DNA of 64,000 bases. It comes from Siphonodentalium dalli (taxonomy: Eukaryota; Mollusca; Scaphopoda; Gadilida; Siphonodentaliidae). Below, in pieces: positions 34,570 to 45,546 of the stretch. How positions within the stretch are numbered: position 1 is the stretch's first letter; every line of letters begins with the position of its first letter. The DNA lies in the NCBI GenBank assembly GCA_032622095.1, contig CP136066.1, forward strand, positions 192,004,816-192,068,815. The letters run 5' to 3'. The translations under genes were made by a program, and so were the position numbers. Below the pieces are notes generated by a model. That model had not been told where the DNA came from, did not search any database, and was given only the letters and a program-made list of their open reading frames with translations.

Positions 34570-36607
34570 AATTCTCGCAACCGCATCGGACGTTTCCATC
34601 CGTTCAAATCGGACCTAAGTTTACATCGATCAATATTTTGTCTAGTTTGCGAGAAATTTTTCATGATAAAACCACCCATGACAAGACCGAATCGTACCAA
34701 GAGGAGAGGTTCAAAGTGAAGAATAGTGTTTTCATTCGCGAGCAGGTCGCGACATAGCCCTAGACAATTATATAATGTCAAGTATTAAAAGCAGTGTTGC
34801 ACCGAACACAAATGTGGAGGAGAAACGTGCAATCAGAGAACAGATTAATAATGATAATCTGATTATACGGCCGGGTCCGGTGTTGTAGTACAGGATAAGG
34901 AACATTACATGAGTGGTCTGTGTGATTAAATTGAGCAGAGTTCTTCTTGTTCCCCAACGGAGGAGGACCTTATACGGATAGGTCAACGAAACGTGTAAAT
35001 AAGCTATTAAAGGACATGAACAAGGCTGGTGTTGTTTCTGGAGAATTGAAGAAATTCATGACGCCCAGATATCCCACGTCTGGTAAGTTGAAGGGGAACC
35101 CGAAGCTGCACAAGAAAAATGCTCCGTCTAGAATTATCGTTAGCGGGACGAATACACCTACTGAAAAGATCACAGAAGTCGCTGAGTTTGAGCTACAAAA
35201 ATTTGTTCTGAGTACACCCAGCTACATACGCGATACAACCGACTTGCGGTTACGAAAGGGACAATACCGTCAGGTGCGTTACTCTTCTGTTTTGATGTCC
35301 GAAAGTTGTACCCATCTGTGCCAAGGGATGCTGGTATTGAATCGTGTAAAGAGGCACTGCATTCGAGAACAGAAAAACTCATTCCCATTAATCACGTGAT
35401 AAGAATGATAGAAACGGTATTGGACAATAAAAAATTCAGTTTTGGTGAGAAACACTTTATTCAAAAGAATGGCGTAGCTATAGTATCGATGTTGGATCGT
35501 AACATGCGCAAGTGGGACGAAGAGTTGATGAAAAGTGACCTGAAACCAATGTTTTACAAACGATTCATTGACGATGGTTTTGGTGTGTGGACACATGTAA
35601 TGCAGAGCCTTCATAACTTTATGGACTATGCAAATTCAATTCACCCGAGTATTCAGGTATATCTGAGGATCAGTTAGGAGTGTATTGAGTTTTTAGATAC
35701 TTATGTCAAAGTTGGCGACAATGGGGATGTATACACAGATTGATATGTGAAACCATCTGACAAAATGCTCTACCTGAACAGCTAGTCTGACCATCCACCA
35801 CATATTAAACGGTCAGTCGTGTATGGATTGGAATTCGGATAAGGCGTATATGTGAGGAGGACGATTATAAGAGAAACCGGAGACGGTTGACGTTACAGCT
35901 GAGGAAAAGAGGGTATAGTGGCAAGTTTATTGAACGACAGCTGGTGAAAGTGGACGGAATGGACCGCGATACCCTTCTGGAACTAAGGAATGGAAAGACA
36001 ACGATAAATAGTGAAAGAGTTACGATTGTTACTACATATTCCGTTGTACTACCAGATGTAGGTGGGATTACCAGAAAGTACATGAACGTTTTGCATGATT
36101 CTAAGAGGATGAAGACCATATTTGAGGACCCTCTCCTTGTGGCGTATAGACGTGACAGTAACTTATGCGACATTCTCGTGCATCGGAAACCCACAAAGGT
36201 TGTGAACCTCTCTACCCAATTATGCTACAATAACTGTGATACTTGTGACAAAACAATCGTCACCAGTATTAAGAACGAGAGTAGATCAGCGGAGTTCAGT
36301 GTGCTGCAGAACATTAACTCGTAGAATTTAATATATGCATTGGTATGTGAGGTGTTTGGTGGGGCCGTGTATACCGTGGAAACAGCGTCGTTTGGTGGAC
36401 ATGTTCGAGGAGCACGATATAGACATCAGACTACATGATGATTATAAACCGATATACGACCATTTTAATTCGGCAGGACATGGTGGTGTGACGAATCTGA
36501 AGGTGGCAGTATTGGAGTTGGTGAATTGTGGGAAACAGGAGCGACTTATTCGGGAAGACATGTGGATGCATGCGGAAGCTGGGGACACGCGAGGGGAATG
36601 GTCTTAA
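34570..36607 (+). pseudogene. Penelope-like reverse transcriptase and GIY-YIG-type endonuclease, broken
   Basis: Pieces in order: a start like NLIIRP with the following conserved residues partly deleted and frameshifted (about 34855-34915); GKLKGNPKLHKKNAPSRIIVSG at about 35080-35145; FDVRKLYPSVP at 35290-35325; the catalytic RFIDDGFGVW at about 35560-35590; in-frame stops at 35674 and 35740; then LPDVGGITRKYMNVLH and CYNNCDTCDKT (36050-36255); and an endonuclease-like tail with PIYDHFNSAGHGG (36445-36495). The catalytic Asp pair, the Cys-rich linker and the HFNSAGH motif identify a Penelope-like protein. Multiple frameshifts and stops make it inactive. Where the reverse transcriptase palm should read through, residues after NGVAI are missing. 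Confidence 0.85.
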
Positions 36608-36783
36608 CACGAAGACGAGTCACACCACACCTATATTTTGATATAATAATTATGTAAATTCCACAGCGCCATCGCTGGCGTATCCATGGACGTCGCAGCA
36701 TCGTTGTACGACGTCGCCGTAATAACGGACCTGGTTCATTCTGTAATTGATTGCTATACTATGAAGATGTAGTTCTAATATTT

Positions 36784-36828
36784 CGACTGTCCTGATGAAG
36801 GTCCAGCTCGGGCCGAAAGTTTGACATT
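36784..36828 (+). ncRNA. Hammerhead-ribozyme-like core at 3' end of Penelope-like element
   Basis: CTGATGA at 36792-36798, a five-pair stem GGTCC/GGGCC with loop AGCTC, and GAAA at 36815-36818. TGTC before the core can pair with GACA at 36823-36826. It differs from the left copy at one base after GAAA. Hammerhead motifs at Penelope-like termini are established knowledge; function here is inferred. Confidence 0.5.
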
Positions 36829-37239
36829 AAAGAGTTATAATGTTACAGTGTATTATAATAACGTCCCTGATCTGGAGGTCAATGGCTACTATGAAATAAT
36901 GTGTTTATGTTGTTCATGTTTTGATCCCAATAAAAACTATTAACACAAAACAAAACAAAAACAAACGTCATTTCCAACCACATCAACTATATACGATTTA
37001 AATAAAATTATAACGTCTGAAGTATCGCACAGTTGTAAATTAATAAATACTTCTTTATTGATGAGACGGTTTTATCTGGATAAACAAAATGACAATCACT
37101 CCGATCCGACAAGGTGCCACTACTTATATTCCATGTGTAAGAACCATGTTTTGTGATGCTATTTGGATATACAGTTTATGAGAATACGTAACAATTTCAG
37201 CAAGAGTATTCTCCATTCCCACCAAATATACACAGCATG

Positions 37240-37290
37240 CAGGGGGTTTCACATCACTGTAACCTGGGCAACGCCGGGAAACCCTGCTAG
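37240..37290 (+). mobile_element. Possible Helitron-like 3' terminus
   Basis: A hairpin CCTGGGCAACGCCGGG (37263-37278) is followed eight bases later by CTAG and then T at 37291, the arrangement at Helitron 3' ends (hairpin, then CTRR, insertion before T). The 5' end was not found, so the element extent is unknown. Confidence 0.4.
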
Positions 37291-37291
37291 T

Positions 37292-40200
37292 TAACTATAA
37301 TAGCGATCAAAAAGACCTGGTGCATATCAATGAAACCGGCCGCCATGATTGACGGAGTATGATTGTATGGAGTTTGTGGCCATTATCGTCTTGTTAACAA
37401 CCGACAAAAGTTATAGGAGACCATATGGAAGAACATGTGTGGGTTAAGTTGAGTCCCGGGTGCGAAGGTCGACCAATATCTCCTGGACTACAATATATGT
37501 TCTTGGTGACTATTCGGGAGACCTCTGGGTGATCTTGACCTTCCGAGTGTCACCATTTTGGGCCGTGAGTTAAGTATTGAACCCGTATTTTATAATAAAC
37601 CAATCACATAAATAAATCAGTTCTCTTTTGCTATGTTGATTGATTAAAATTGATTATTTCGGCGGACTTTTTGAATCGTGATTTTCAAAGTCAAGGAAAC
37701 CGAAATCGGCCTGGTACCGTGTTTCATTTTGTTCAGCCTATCCCAATTGTGTATAATCACTTGAGTTACCACTTTTCCGCACAGATGCCGTTAACGCTAT
37801 TTTCAAGGCCCGGTTTACGAAAACACGTCTGGTCTATAACAATATATGTCGGGTTTATATACATCTTATCGTGCAAGTGCGAATTCTCCTCAACAGTCAG
37901 GTTGAATTCACGATTTTTCAAGTTTAATTAACACTATCAGTTTTAGAGTGTTGGACACCCCCCTCCAAAAGAGACTCTAGCCACGTCCCTGCGATATTCA
38001 GCCTTGATAACATACAATGTTCAAATATACCAGATAATTCAATACATGTATAACAAACTACCACTATTGCCATGTGACGTGCATCATTTAGAATATGCAC
38101 ATGATATGATGAAATCGACCTGACAGTGTCAAGAAAACATCTATTCATCGGGATAATTAGATATATGAGATGTCTACAGCTTCAGTGCATATATGCAATT
38201 CGTGAACAATCGGACATGTCTGTTCCATTCATCGCTTGACCTAACCGTGACGAGTTGAATACACACAAAACAAATTCGCTATTTATGATAGTTTCGAGAG
38301 TCACAGTCTCCAGGTACGTATATAGTTTAAATTCGCAGCTTATCATTGAGTTTCGAGAGTATCTTTCGCCAATCGTGTGTTGACAGTTTTGGGAATATAC
38401 TGCTACAAGACTTAGTCACCAAAAGCAACGACGCCATTAGACGTATTCTGATATACGTATGCATATACAGGATGGATTACCGAAACTCTACTGAGATAGT
38501 GGACATGGTGAGTAGGTATAGGTTATATCACGCTGAGAATCAAATACGAGAAATATACATACAAGTCTTTGACTAGTGGCTATCTCGAGCAAAGGATTTT
38601 CACCATGATATAGCCTACTTCTAGCACACAATATGAAAATTAATATGTACTGAATTTAATCAACAACTGCCCAATTTCGTTTTGATTAAACGTGGGTAAA
38701 CAGTATACTCATCATGCGTGATACACTCTCTGTGCAATGAGATAGAAAGTCTGTTCGTTCACTTCGCTAGATATACAATACGCATAAGGCAACTGTGAAT
38801 TGGGAAGGTAAATACTGAACCATTATTCTAATTCTTATTTGTTTATTAATCGTGGTTCGGGTTATCAAATTGTCATTTTGTTTTCAACTGCCCTGCCAGC
38901 AGCCAACTTGGAATTAAAATAAATTTTGTGTTCAGTTCAACTACATTTAATTTCTAACTTTTTCGGCAAAATTTACAAATGGGTTTGGGCAAGCTTGTTG
39001 CTGCTTGACTCCCACTAGAGACAATTGTTTGTATTAATCTAATCAGCCTAATAATTCCATGTTAGAAAGATTATTACCATGCACGTGCTATAGAAACAAA
39101 GTTATAAAGTATCAATCTATGTCTGAAATACAATCTCCTTTTGGTCGTTTTATAATGAGATGGTTTCCTGAAATTGCAAGCTTAATGAAACGTGTTATAT
39201 TCACGGCAGCCTGATGTGATAGTATTACACCACACAACAAGGCATACGTTCCCGTAGAAACAATATTTTGACCACCCTTTATAAAGTGTTAAACATCGAA
39301 ACTATAATCCATGATGCGACGTATTTGTAGAATGGTGCAGTTTATGCATTCCTAAGTGACGAGTCAGTGGCGCATGGGGTCGGGATACCACAAACATTCA
39401 GGTGACTGGGTATAATGCATAATTATTCAACCACATTCCTAAGTATATTTGCTAACACAATTCTAGACAACCACGAGGTAGCCTAAGATACATGTACAAC
39501 AACACGAAAGCATATAATACAATTTGTTCTTATATGAATTACCAGTCCTCCTAAAGGTATGTTCCCACCAGTGGTCGTACGGACAACATGCCGATTGTAT
39601 GGTCGAACGGCACTACAATCGCGACTGAATTAAATTGCTTCTCTCTCCTCTGGGGGTAGCCATTTCTGTCGACGATTGTGGTTGGCCTGTTATCAGGGCT
39701 TGCTATTATCTAACCACTTACAAACAGAATGCATGACAAAGGTGTTCAATATTGCATTAAATGACACTAAGCAATATGAGTGCGAATTCGACCTTAAATG
39801 GTATACGTGATCCGTTTAAGGTTGGGTGTACCTGTCGTCTCCAATCCAATCGCAAGACGCTGTCATGCTGCATGACGTGGGTATAATGTTAACAAATCAA
39901 TTCGGGAGGTTGCAGATTATCCCGAGAATTCGTTCGAGACAATTAGTGCAGTGTCTTAATCACGAATCTAACAGTAATCATGTGAATGGGTTGGCTTTTT
40001 TTCTGGTATCAGTTGAGCCACGAACATCATGCCGGTAGACTGAAATTATGTGCGATTTAAAAAACGAAACAAAGCAATTTAGTCTGAATTTTCCAACTGA
40101 TGTTGTGTCAGAATGACCATGAACTTTCCTATTGTTGAACAGTTTGAGACTCCCCCAACCCCCTGCTGTCACGTGCCTGTCGGTACCTTACATGTGGCTG

Positions 40201-41403
40201 GCTGGTACAGCTATTATCTTAACAATATGACCGGGATGATTAACGGAATCAAGAAATTATGTGACTGTTTATTATCACAGTTGATACTCGTTCCTGAGGC
40301 AGCCCGAAAATCAAGTTTGAATATTGTCCATATGCAACACTCCGCTGAACAAAACTGAATTTCCCCAAGGCTGATACTTTTATATTTCACCCATGGACAC
40401 ACCACCCACCATAGTTACGTCCTAGACAAACGTTCTCCATTTGATTATTTTACGAACATTTCCGGACTTCGTTAATGAAATTCTCGCTGCTGTTGTGAGA
40501 CGCCGGTCATGTGAAATTGGTCACTATTATTTGGCATTGAGTTAAATTGCATTATTATTATCAAATGTTTTTGGTAGTGTGTGATTTTGTTTTGAAACTG
40601 CCGTATTTCCTTGACCTTCGGGTTTTCCCAGATAGGAATTTAATTGAAATTAATTATGTTGCTAAAAATAGTAACATCGCGAACCAGTCTAACTGCTCAA
40701 TAAAATAGTTCGATTAGATTAGGACATATGCTGGTATTGAGAATTACCACACAACTAGGAAAGTATGTGATCATGTGGTATTCATAGATAGATATGTAAT
40801 AAAGAGTATGCACAGGCTCATTATCCAACTTGAGTCCAATCTTAGCCACATACAAATTTGATAATACGACTTTGTTTGAACATGGAACAGCTTTACTTTA
40901 GTTTAATTAGTAACTCTGATTAATTGTTCGTGGAACTTTGTCTTCCACGACTTGGGCGGGGGGCCTTGCTGATCACTAAATGAGGATGGTTGTTCTTCAT
41001 AACTTACTTATGTTTCTACACTAAATGGTCTTTACATGTTGGCTTTGGGGTGAAATGGGGTGTGATATTACTTATTATAATTAGGTATATATATAGAATA
41101 TAGATATATGGTACCTAAATATCATTTAAATAACACATTAAAGGACTTATGAGTCTATGACGATCGTACAACTATACATTCAAATACATTATGAGATTCA
41201 GCATAATTATACATCATTTCGTTTCCATTTTTTTTCGAATTTGGTATACATTCAATCACAGCAAAGATATACATAATTTAATTTCCATTCTTTGGAATTT
41301 GGTCCACATTCAATCACATCACATGAGTTCAGCACATATATACATGGACTTGTTCTCCATGTTTATTGCAGTATACCACTGCAAAGAGGTTATGACACAG
41401 TAG

Positions 41404-41407
<4 letters not shown>
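37292..41407. other. 4-kb non-coding stretch
   Basis: No recognised exon, transposon protein or tandem array. Short open frames have no family character. This is the longest featureless interval of the window; it may be intergenic or intronic. Confidence 0.4.

Positions 41408-41434
<27 letters not shown>
41408..41434. repeat. (TA)n microsatellite
   Basis: About 13 TA dinucleotides, adjoining the truncated end of the LINE ORF1 relic. Confidence 0.9.
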
Positions 41435-41435
<1 letters not shown>

Positions 41436-41519
41436 ATACATAAATGCATATATATTATATTTTTTTCCTGCCCGACCATTACTACGTCTATTTGCTTGAT
41501 TGGAATTGATCATTTTCGT

Positions 41520-42153
41520 TAGTTAGTTTTGCACATTTCCTTTCACATTCATCAAGACTTTCTTTCTCTCTGCCATCTTCCAGTCCAACAATCATTATTC
41601 TTGGTTTTCTTGTCTGCTGTTCTAAACGGTTGCTTTGTCTTTTAACTGATCAATTTCTGAATCCCAATCTTTGGCCTCGAGTTCCATTTTTCATGTTGTT
41701 ATCCAGCTCATCCATCCTTACTTCAACATCAAATACCCGTCCCCTGCATCCATCTCTTACTGTCTCCACTTTATCCTGAAACTCTGGTTTTAATTTAGTG
41801 ACAATTTCTTTAAGATTCTTTGTCTTGACTAGGTGTTCCAAACTTCTATCAAAGTCGGTCTTGGTAACCGTCATGTCTAAGTTAGAATTTGTTTGAGCTA
41901 GAGCGTTCTCAAAGGAGCTGTTATGTGAGGCATCTGACTCAACAGTGAATGATTTATTTGGGGCAAAGTTTATTGTTGGTTGTGTAACTTTAATTAAGTC
42001 TGATGTGTCGAGTTTCTTACTTGGAGCAGAAGTTCTGTTTTTGTTGTTTTTGTGGGTGCTTCTGATTGGATTATCTGTATTCGTGCTATCGTTTCCGCTG
42101 GCACTTGGGGTGGAATTAACCGGACGTTTTTTTCTGGCCCAGGCATTCTTCAA
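41520..42153 (-). pseudogene. LINE ORF1-like fragment
   Basis: The minus-strand frame starts MKNAWARKKRPVN, with a long Ser/Thr/Asn-rich basic region, then a coiled-coil-like stretch (about residues 95-155: LEHLVKTKNLKEIVTKLK ... VEVRMDELDNNM). A frame change near 41650 leads into QLKDK and a LEQQTRKPRIMIVGLED reading, resembling the RNA-binding start of LINE ORF1 proteins. It ends at the TA microsatellite. Probably an ORF1 relic; it could belong to the LINE at 42530 but lies in the opposite orientation. Confidence 0.55.
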
Positions 42154-42529
42154 TCAATTTTGTACTTAACATGAAAATAGGCAACACGTTGAGCTGTGTA
42201 TGTGCCGCTTTATTTTGCGATCAAACTTACTATTTCTATCATAATAACTTGGGCTGCCATCTTTGTTAGAGCTTTTTCTCAATGACAGGCAGAACACCCG
42301 GTTGTTGGACAGAAAATATAAATCAAGTGAGCAATAAATCCAAACTTCCTAGCGTAAATTTGGCATGGAGTTTTACCTTATATAATTTACATTTGAAGGT
42401 CCAATTCAAGTTATACATTTTTTAAATTGTATTTGTTGTATCATCCATAAAAGCAACATAAAAGTTAGTTTCCCATTAGAACGAGGTGTGTACTTATGTA
42501 TGTGTTATACCAAAAAGCATGTAACGATC

Positions 42530-43600
42530 TAAACTAAGCTGGAATACGTATATAAATACAATAGCAAGTAAAGAAACATCACGCCTCTCACACATAAGAC
42601 TGAAGTACGACCTAGACCGAAAGTCGCTTGAAAATGTATACATAGCATGTATATTACCAATTTTAGACCATGCCGATGTAGTGTGGGGCACAGCAACAGC
42701 TTACTTATTAAAAAAGACACACACACAAGGATGCTGCACGAATAGTCACAGGATTAACGGTGTTCTGTAGATATCGATCGATTGTTTGACGAAGACTTGA
42801 AACTCCACGAGAACTCCAATTACCTCACGCTGATGTTGCCACCCCCGTTCCAGACAAATTATCAGTAATCGATATGATATGCGCGAACCTGACATATTCA
42901 ATTCATACCACTCCTATACAAAACATTTCAGAAACTCTTATTTACCTAAATGTACGTCATCTTGGAATAAATTACCAAAGCCTATTACAAATGTAATTAC
43001 TCTTCAAGAATTGAAGATGAATTTGAAATTAACTGACCCACCCTTCCCAATTATTTGCTGATACTCTAAGTAAACTAAGCATCTTACACTGCCAATTCGC
43101 AACTACTGTAATGAACCCAAATCAGATAGGTACACCAATTTTATCGCTGATACCTTTAAGTGCATATGTGTCGAAGATGCCTTTCATTATGTCTTTGAGT
43201 GTCCCATGTATGTAATCGAAAAATGCGAATTTTTCGACAAGATTGCAACCCACTAATGTGTAATATCTAACATTTCCTCCTTACTCCCAGGATATCATCA
43301 GAATCGAATCGACGCAATGAAATTATTTTCCAGTTTGTTCTTTCATACATTTATTGGCGATCCTCCCAAGCGTTACAAATGTTGACTATCTCAGATGAAA
43401 TTTTAAAAGCAGGAGGATAGGACTGGCCGAAACCACAAACACACTGTATACATGTATCATCCTGTCCATATGTTATGTTCGTTATCTACATTGTATTTGT
43501 TAAACTGTTAATGAGAGAGGGGCGGATGTAAGTTGTCAAAACTTGTGCCCCGACCCTCTCGTGATGTTATATTACAATGAAAATATATTTAAATATATAC
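42530..43600 (+). pseudogene. LINE reverse transcriptase C-terminal region and 3' UTR
   Basis: Broken plus-strand frames give SLENVYIACILPILDHADVVWG (42625-42690), a DAARIVTGL-like reading, SYLPKCTSSWNKLPK (42910-42975) and a terminal Cys/His segment CICVEDAFHYVFECPMY (43160-43210). This order matches the region after the reverse transcriptase palm in CR1/Jockey-like LINEs. At 43514-43560 GAGAGGGGC pairs with the GCCCCGACCCTCTC side to form a 3' UTR hairpin. Everything upstream of the thumb is missing. The copy has frameshifts and stops. Confidence 0.75.
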
Positions 43601-44224
43601 AATCATTGGGTTTCTTGAGTTACAAATAAACGCTCTTTATGTTGAGATTATTAGTTTTGGGGAGCTGTGTTATCACAATGTCACATTTCTTATGCCTTAT
43701 GCTTTCTCACACTAACACCAATAGGTTATATTATTTGTGTGGTTTCAGAGTTGTCAGTGTCAAGCGGCATTGCGGAACAATACCAAATACCAAGTTAATC
43801 GACGTGCAACCAAGGGAGGTCTCGAGAGTAGTTCAGCTTGTCAGACCCTCAAATTTTGTAACATTGTTCAACAGTTTGATATTCCATGTAGTACAATGAA
43901 CTATGTAGAGCCAAAATCGAATCCTACAATCAATCAATTGTATTGAACTAAAATGGCAATCATTTTCAAAAATAGGGCGGTGTTAGTTTGGCAATTATCA
44001 TACCAGGAGTCGGGAAGTCGTTGAGGCACCCGTTGGAAATTTCCAACCCGGGAGGTGGGTGGTGGTGCGAATGTATTTTTTTTGGACATGGACTTTTTCA
44101 CGAGCTTGAAAAGGGAGAACATATGGACACGTCTCTCTATATGCTATCACTCCATTGTATGAATGTGATTTTTGCGCCGTTTGTTAATAATGGTTAACAA
44201 TTCAAATCTGAATTATATTTGCAG
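43601..44224. other. Non-coding stretch, possible intron
   Basis: No gene seen. It ends with a splice-acceptor-like TTATATTTGCAG at 44213-44224. Confidence 0.35.
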
Positions 44225-44308
44225 ATGAAACACGACGATATCCTGAATACGACACAGTCTGTTCGTGAAGCGCTGGGTGGAATGGTTTATATTTATATGA
44301 AGTGACTG
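44225..44308 (+). other. Candidate internal exon, possibly 5' UTR of the Mab-21-like gene
   Basis: Bounded by an acceptor ATATTTGCAG and a donor CTG|GTAAGT, both near consensus, and 84 bases long. No frame stays open to the donor: the frame starting at its first ATG stops four bases before the donor. It could be a non-coding 5' exon joining to an acceptor TAATTTTAG at 45446, about 100 bases before the start codon at 45547. Unproven. Confidence 0.3.
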
Positions 44309-44499
44309 GTAAGTTTTATTGTTAATCAACAAGTATATGTTGTCTCTTGGTACGTGCTTGTTTTAGGCTCTTATAGGGTTTTTTATATAATATTTGCGAG
44401 GATAATAGGTATACTAACTGAGAGATGTGGTTGTTTTTGGTGGTGGTAAATACATTTGGGCAAAATAGGATGAAATCGTAATGGTATGGTATTCTATGT

Positions 44500-45060
44500 T
44501 CCTGTTGTTGTTGTTGTTGTTGAGCATTTTGTTGATTCTGTTGGTCACGAGTCCATAGTGTATAGTAGAGGAGACGTCTGGTGGAGAGGACGGGGTGTGA
44601 AAACGGTGGTTAATATGTCACGGATGGATAATGCATGTGCCTGATGAATGTGTGATGGATGATGTCTCTGTTGAGAGTGTATTATTCAAATGCATGACAG
44701 TTTTGGTCGGAGAGGGTTGGTGGTGATAATGTATACTAGAATAGTGAATGAGAGGGGACGTGGAAGGACTGTGTGAATGGTTGGGTCGTTGTATCTTCAT
44801 GTAGGATTGGCGGTCATAATTTATAGTAGAGAAGTTTAGAGGCGGATTTATGATGCGAAATGCTGGGTGAGTATACATAGAGGGTGTGTACTGGGTGGTT
44901 GGTATTTGGTAAGGGCGGATTAGTGTGCGTGTGAAGGAAAGTGCTGGTGTATGTGCGATGGAGGACGGCTCTTTTGTCAGTGTATTATTTGGGCGGATAA
45001 TGGATTCATGACGGGGTGGTTTTGGCTGAGTATGGGTTGGTGAAGGGTGTGTGGTTAAAG
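44500..45060. repeat. Low-complexity, G/T-rich minisatellite-like stretch
   Basis: Opens with a GTT microsatellite near 44504-44521. Then loosely repeated GGTGGT, GTGTATAGTAGA and GTGTATTATT phrases occur every 120-300 bases. The long minus-strand frame, 44618-45133, translates to Thr/Pro/His/Ser-rich sequence with internal repeats and is more likely a by-product than a gene. Confidence 0.5.
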
Positions 45061-45546
45061 TGATTTGAATACAATTGTTCATTGCAAGTATTTCAAAAAC
45101 TTGTTTACCAACATTACGAGCACACAACGCCATTCTTTCGTATAAATTAGATACAGTGACTCCCTTTGTTGAGATAATTCTCGTTTGTGTATTGGCGATT
45201 TGTTCCGGATAGTTCAGACATCATGTTTATGTCGCGACATAGCCGAGGGTGTTGCACATTTTGACATTACTATTTTAATTATGATTTCGCCAATTGGGTA
45301 TAGTGGCTGATTGATAAAATATCAATTTGATTTAATGAGAGAAGCATGTAACATCTCTTTATCTGCGAAGTTTCCTGTATAATCTAGTGTTCATAATTTA
45401 CAAAATTATTAAACCACGCTAACACGATTATTCTCGATAATTTTAGGAAGACGTCAGCTCGATGCTGAAGGGCAGCATCATATAGCCCCTACATTTATAC
45501 GGGGCCTTCCAGCTTGTCGTACATTAGCCTGTACTCATAAATAACG

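Larger units (their letters stand above)
34026..36846 (+). mobile_element. Penelope-like retroelement with inverted partial 3' copy
   Basis: The body, about 34570-36846, runs on the plus strand. The left part, 34026-34565, is an inverted copy of the 3' end: its reverse complement matches 36020-36290 and then 36585-36846. The segment between, which holds the endonuclease part, is deleted in the inverted copy. The sequence around the deletion has a duplicated CCCCTCGCGTGTC motif, suggesting slippage or microhomology. Terminal inverted partial copies are a known Penelope feature. Outer ends on both sides carry hammerhead-like cores. Confidence 0.85.

Noticed and set aside
44618-45133. 171-codon minus-strand frame divergent from the cGAS-like gene
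   Set aside because: Low-complexity Thr/Pro/His/Ser composition with internal repetition; more likely a by-product of G/T-rich repeats than a gene.
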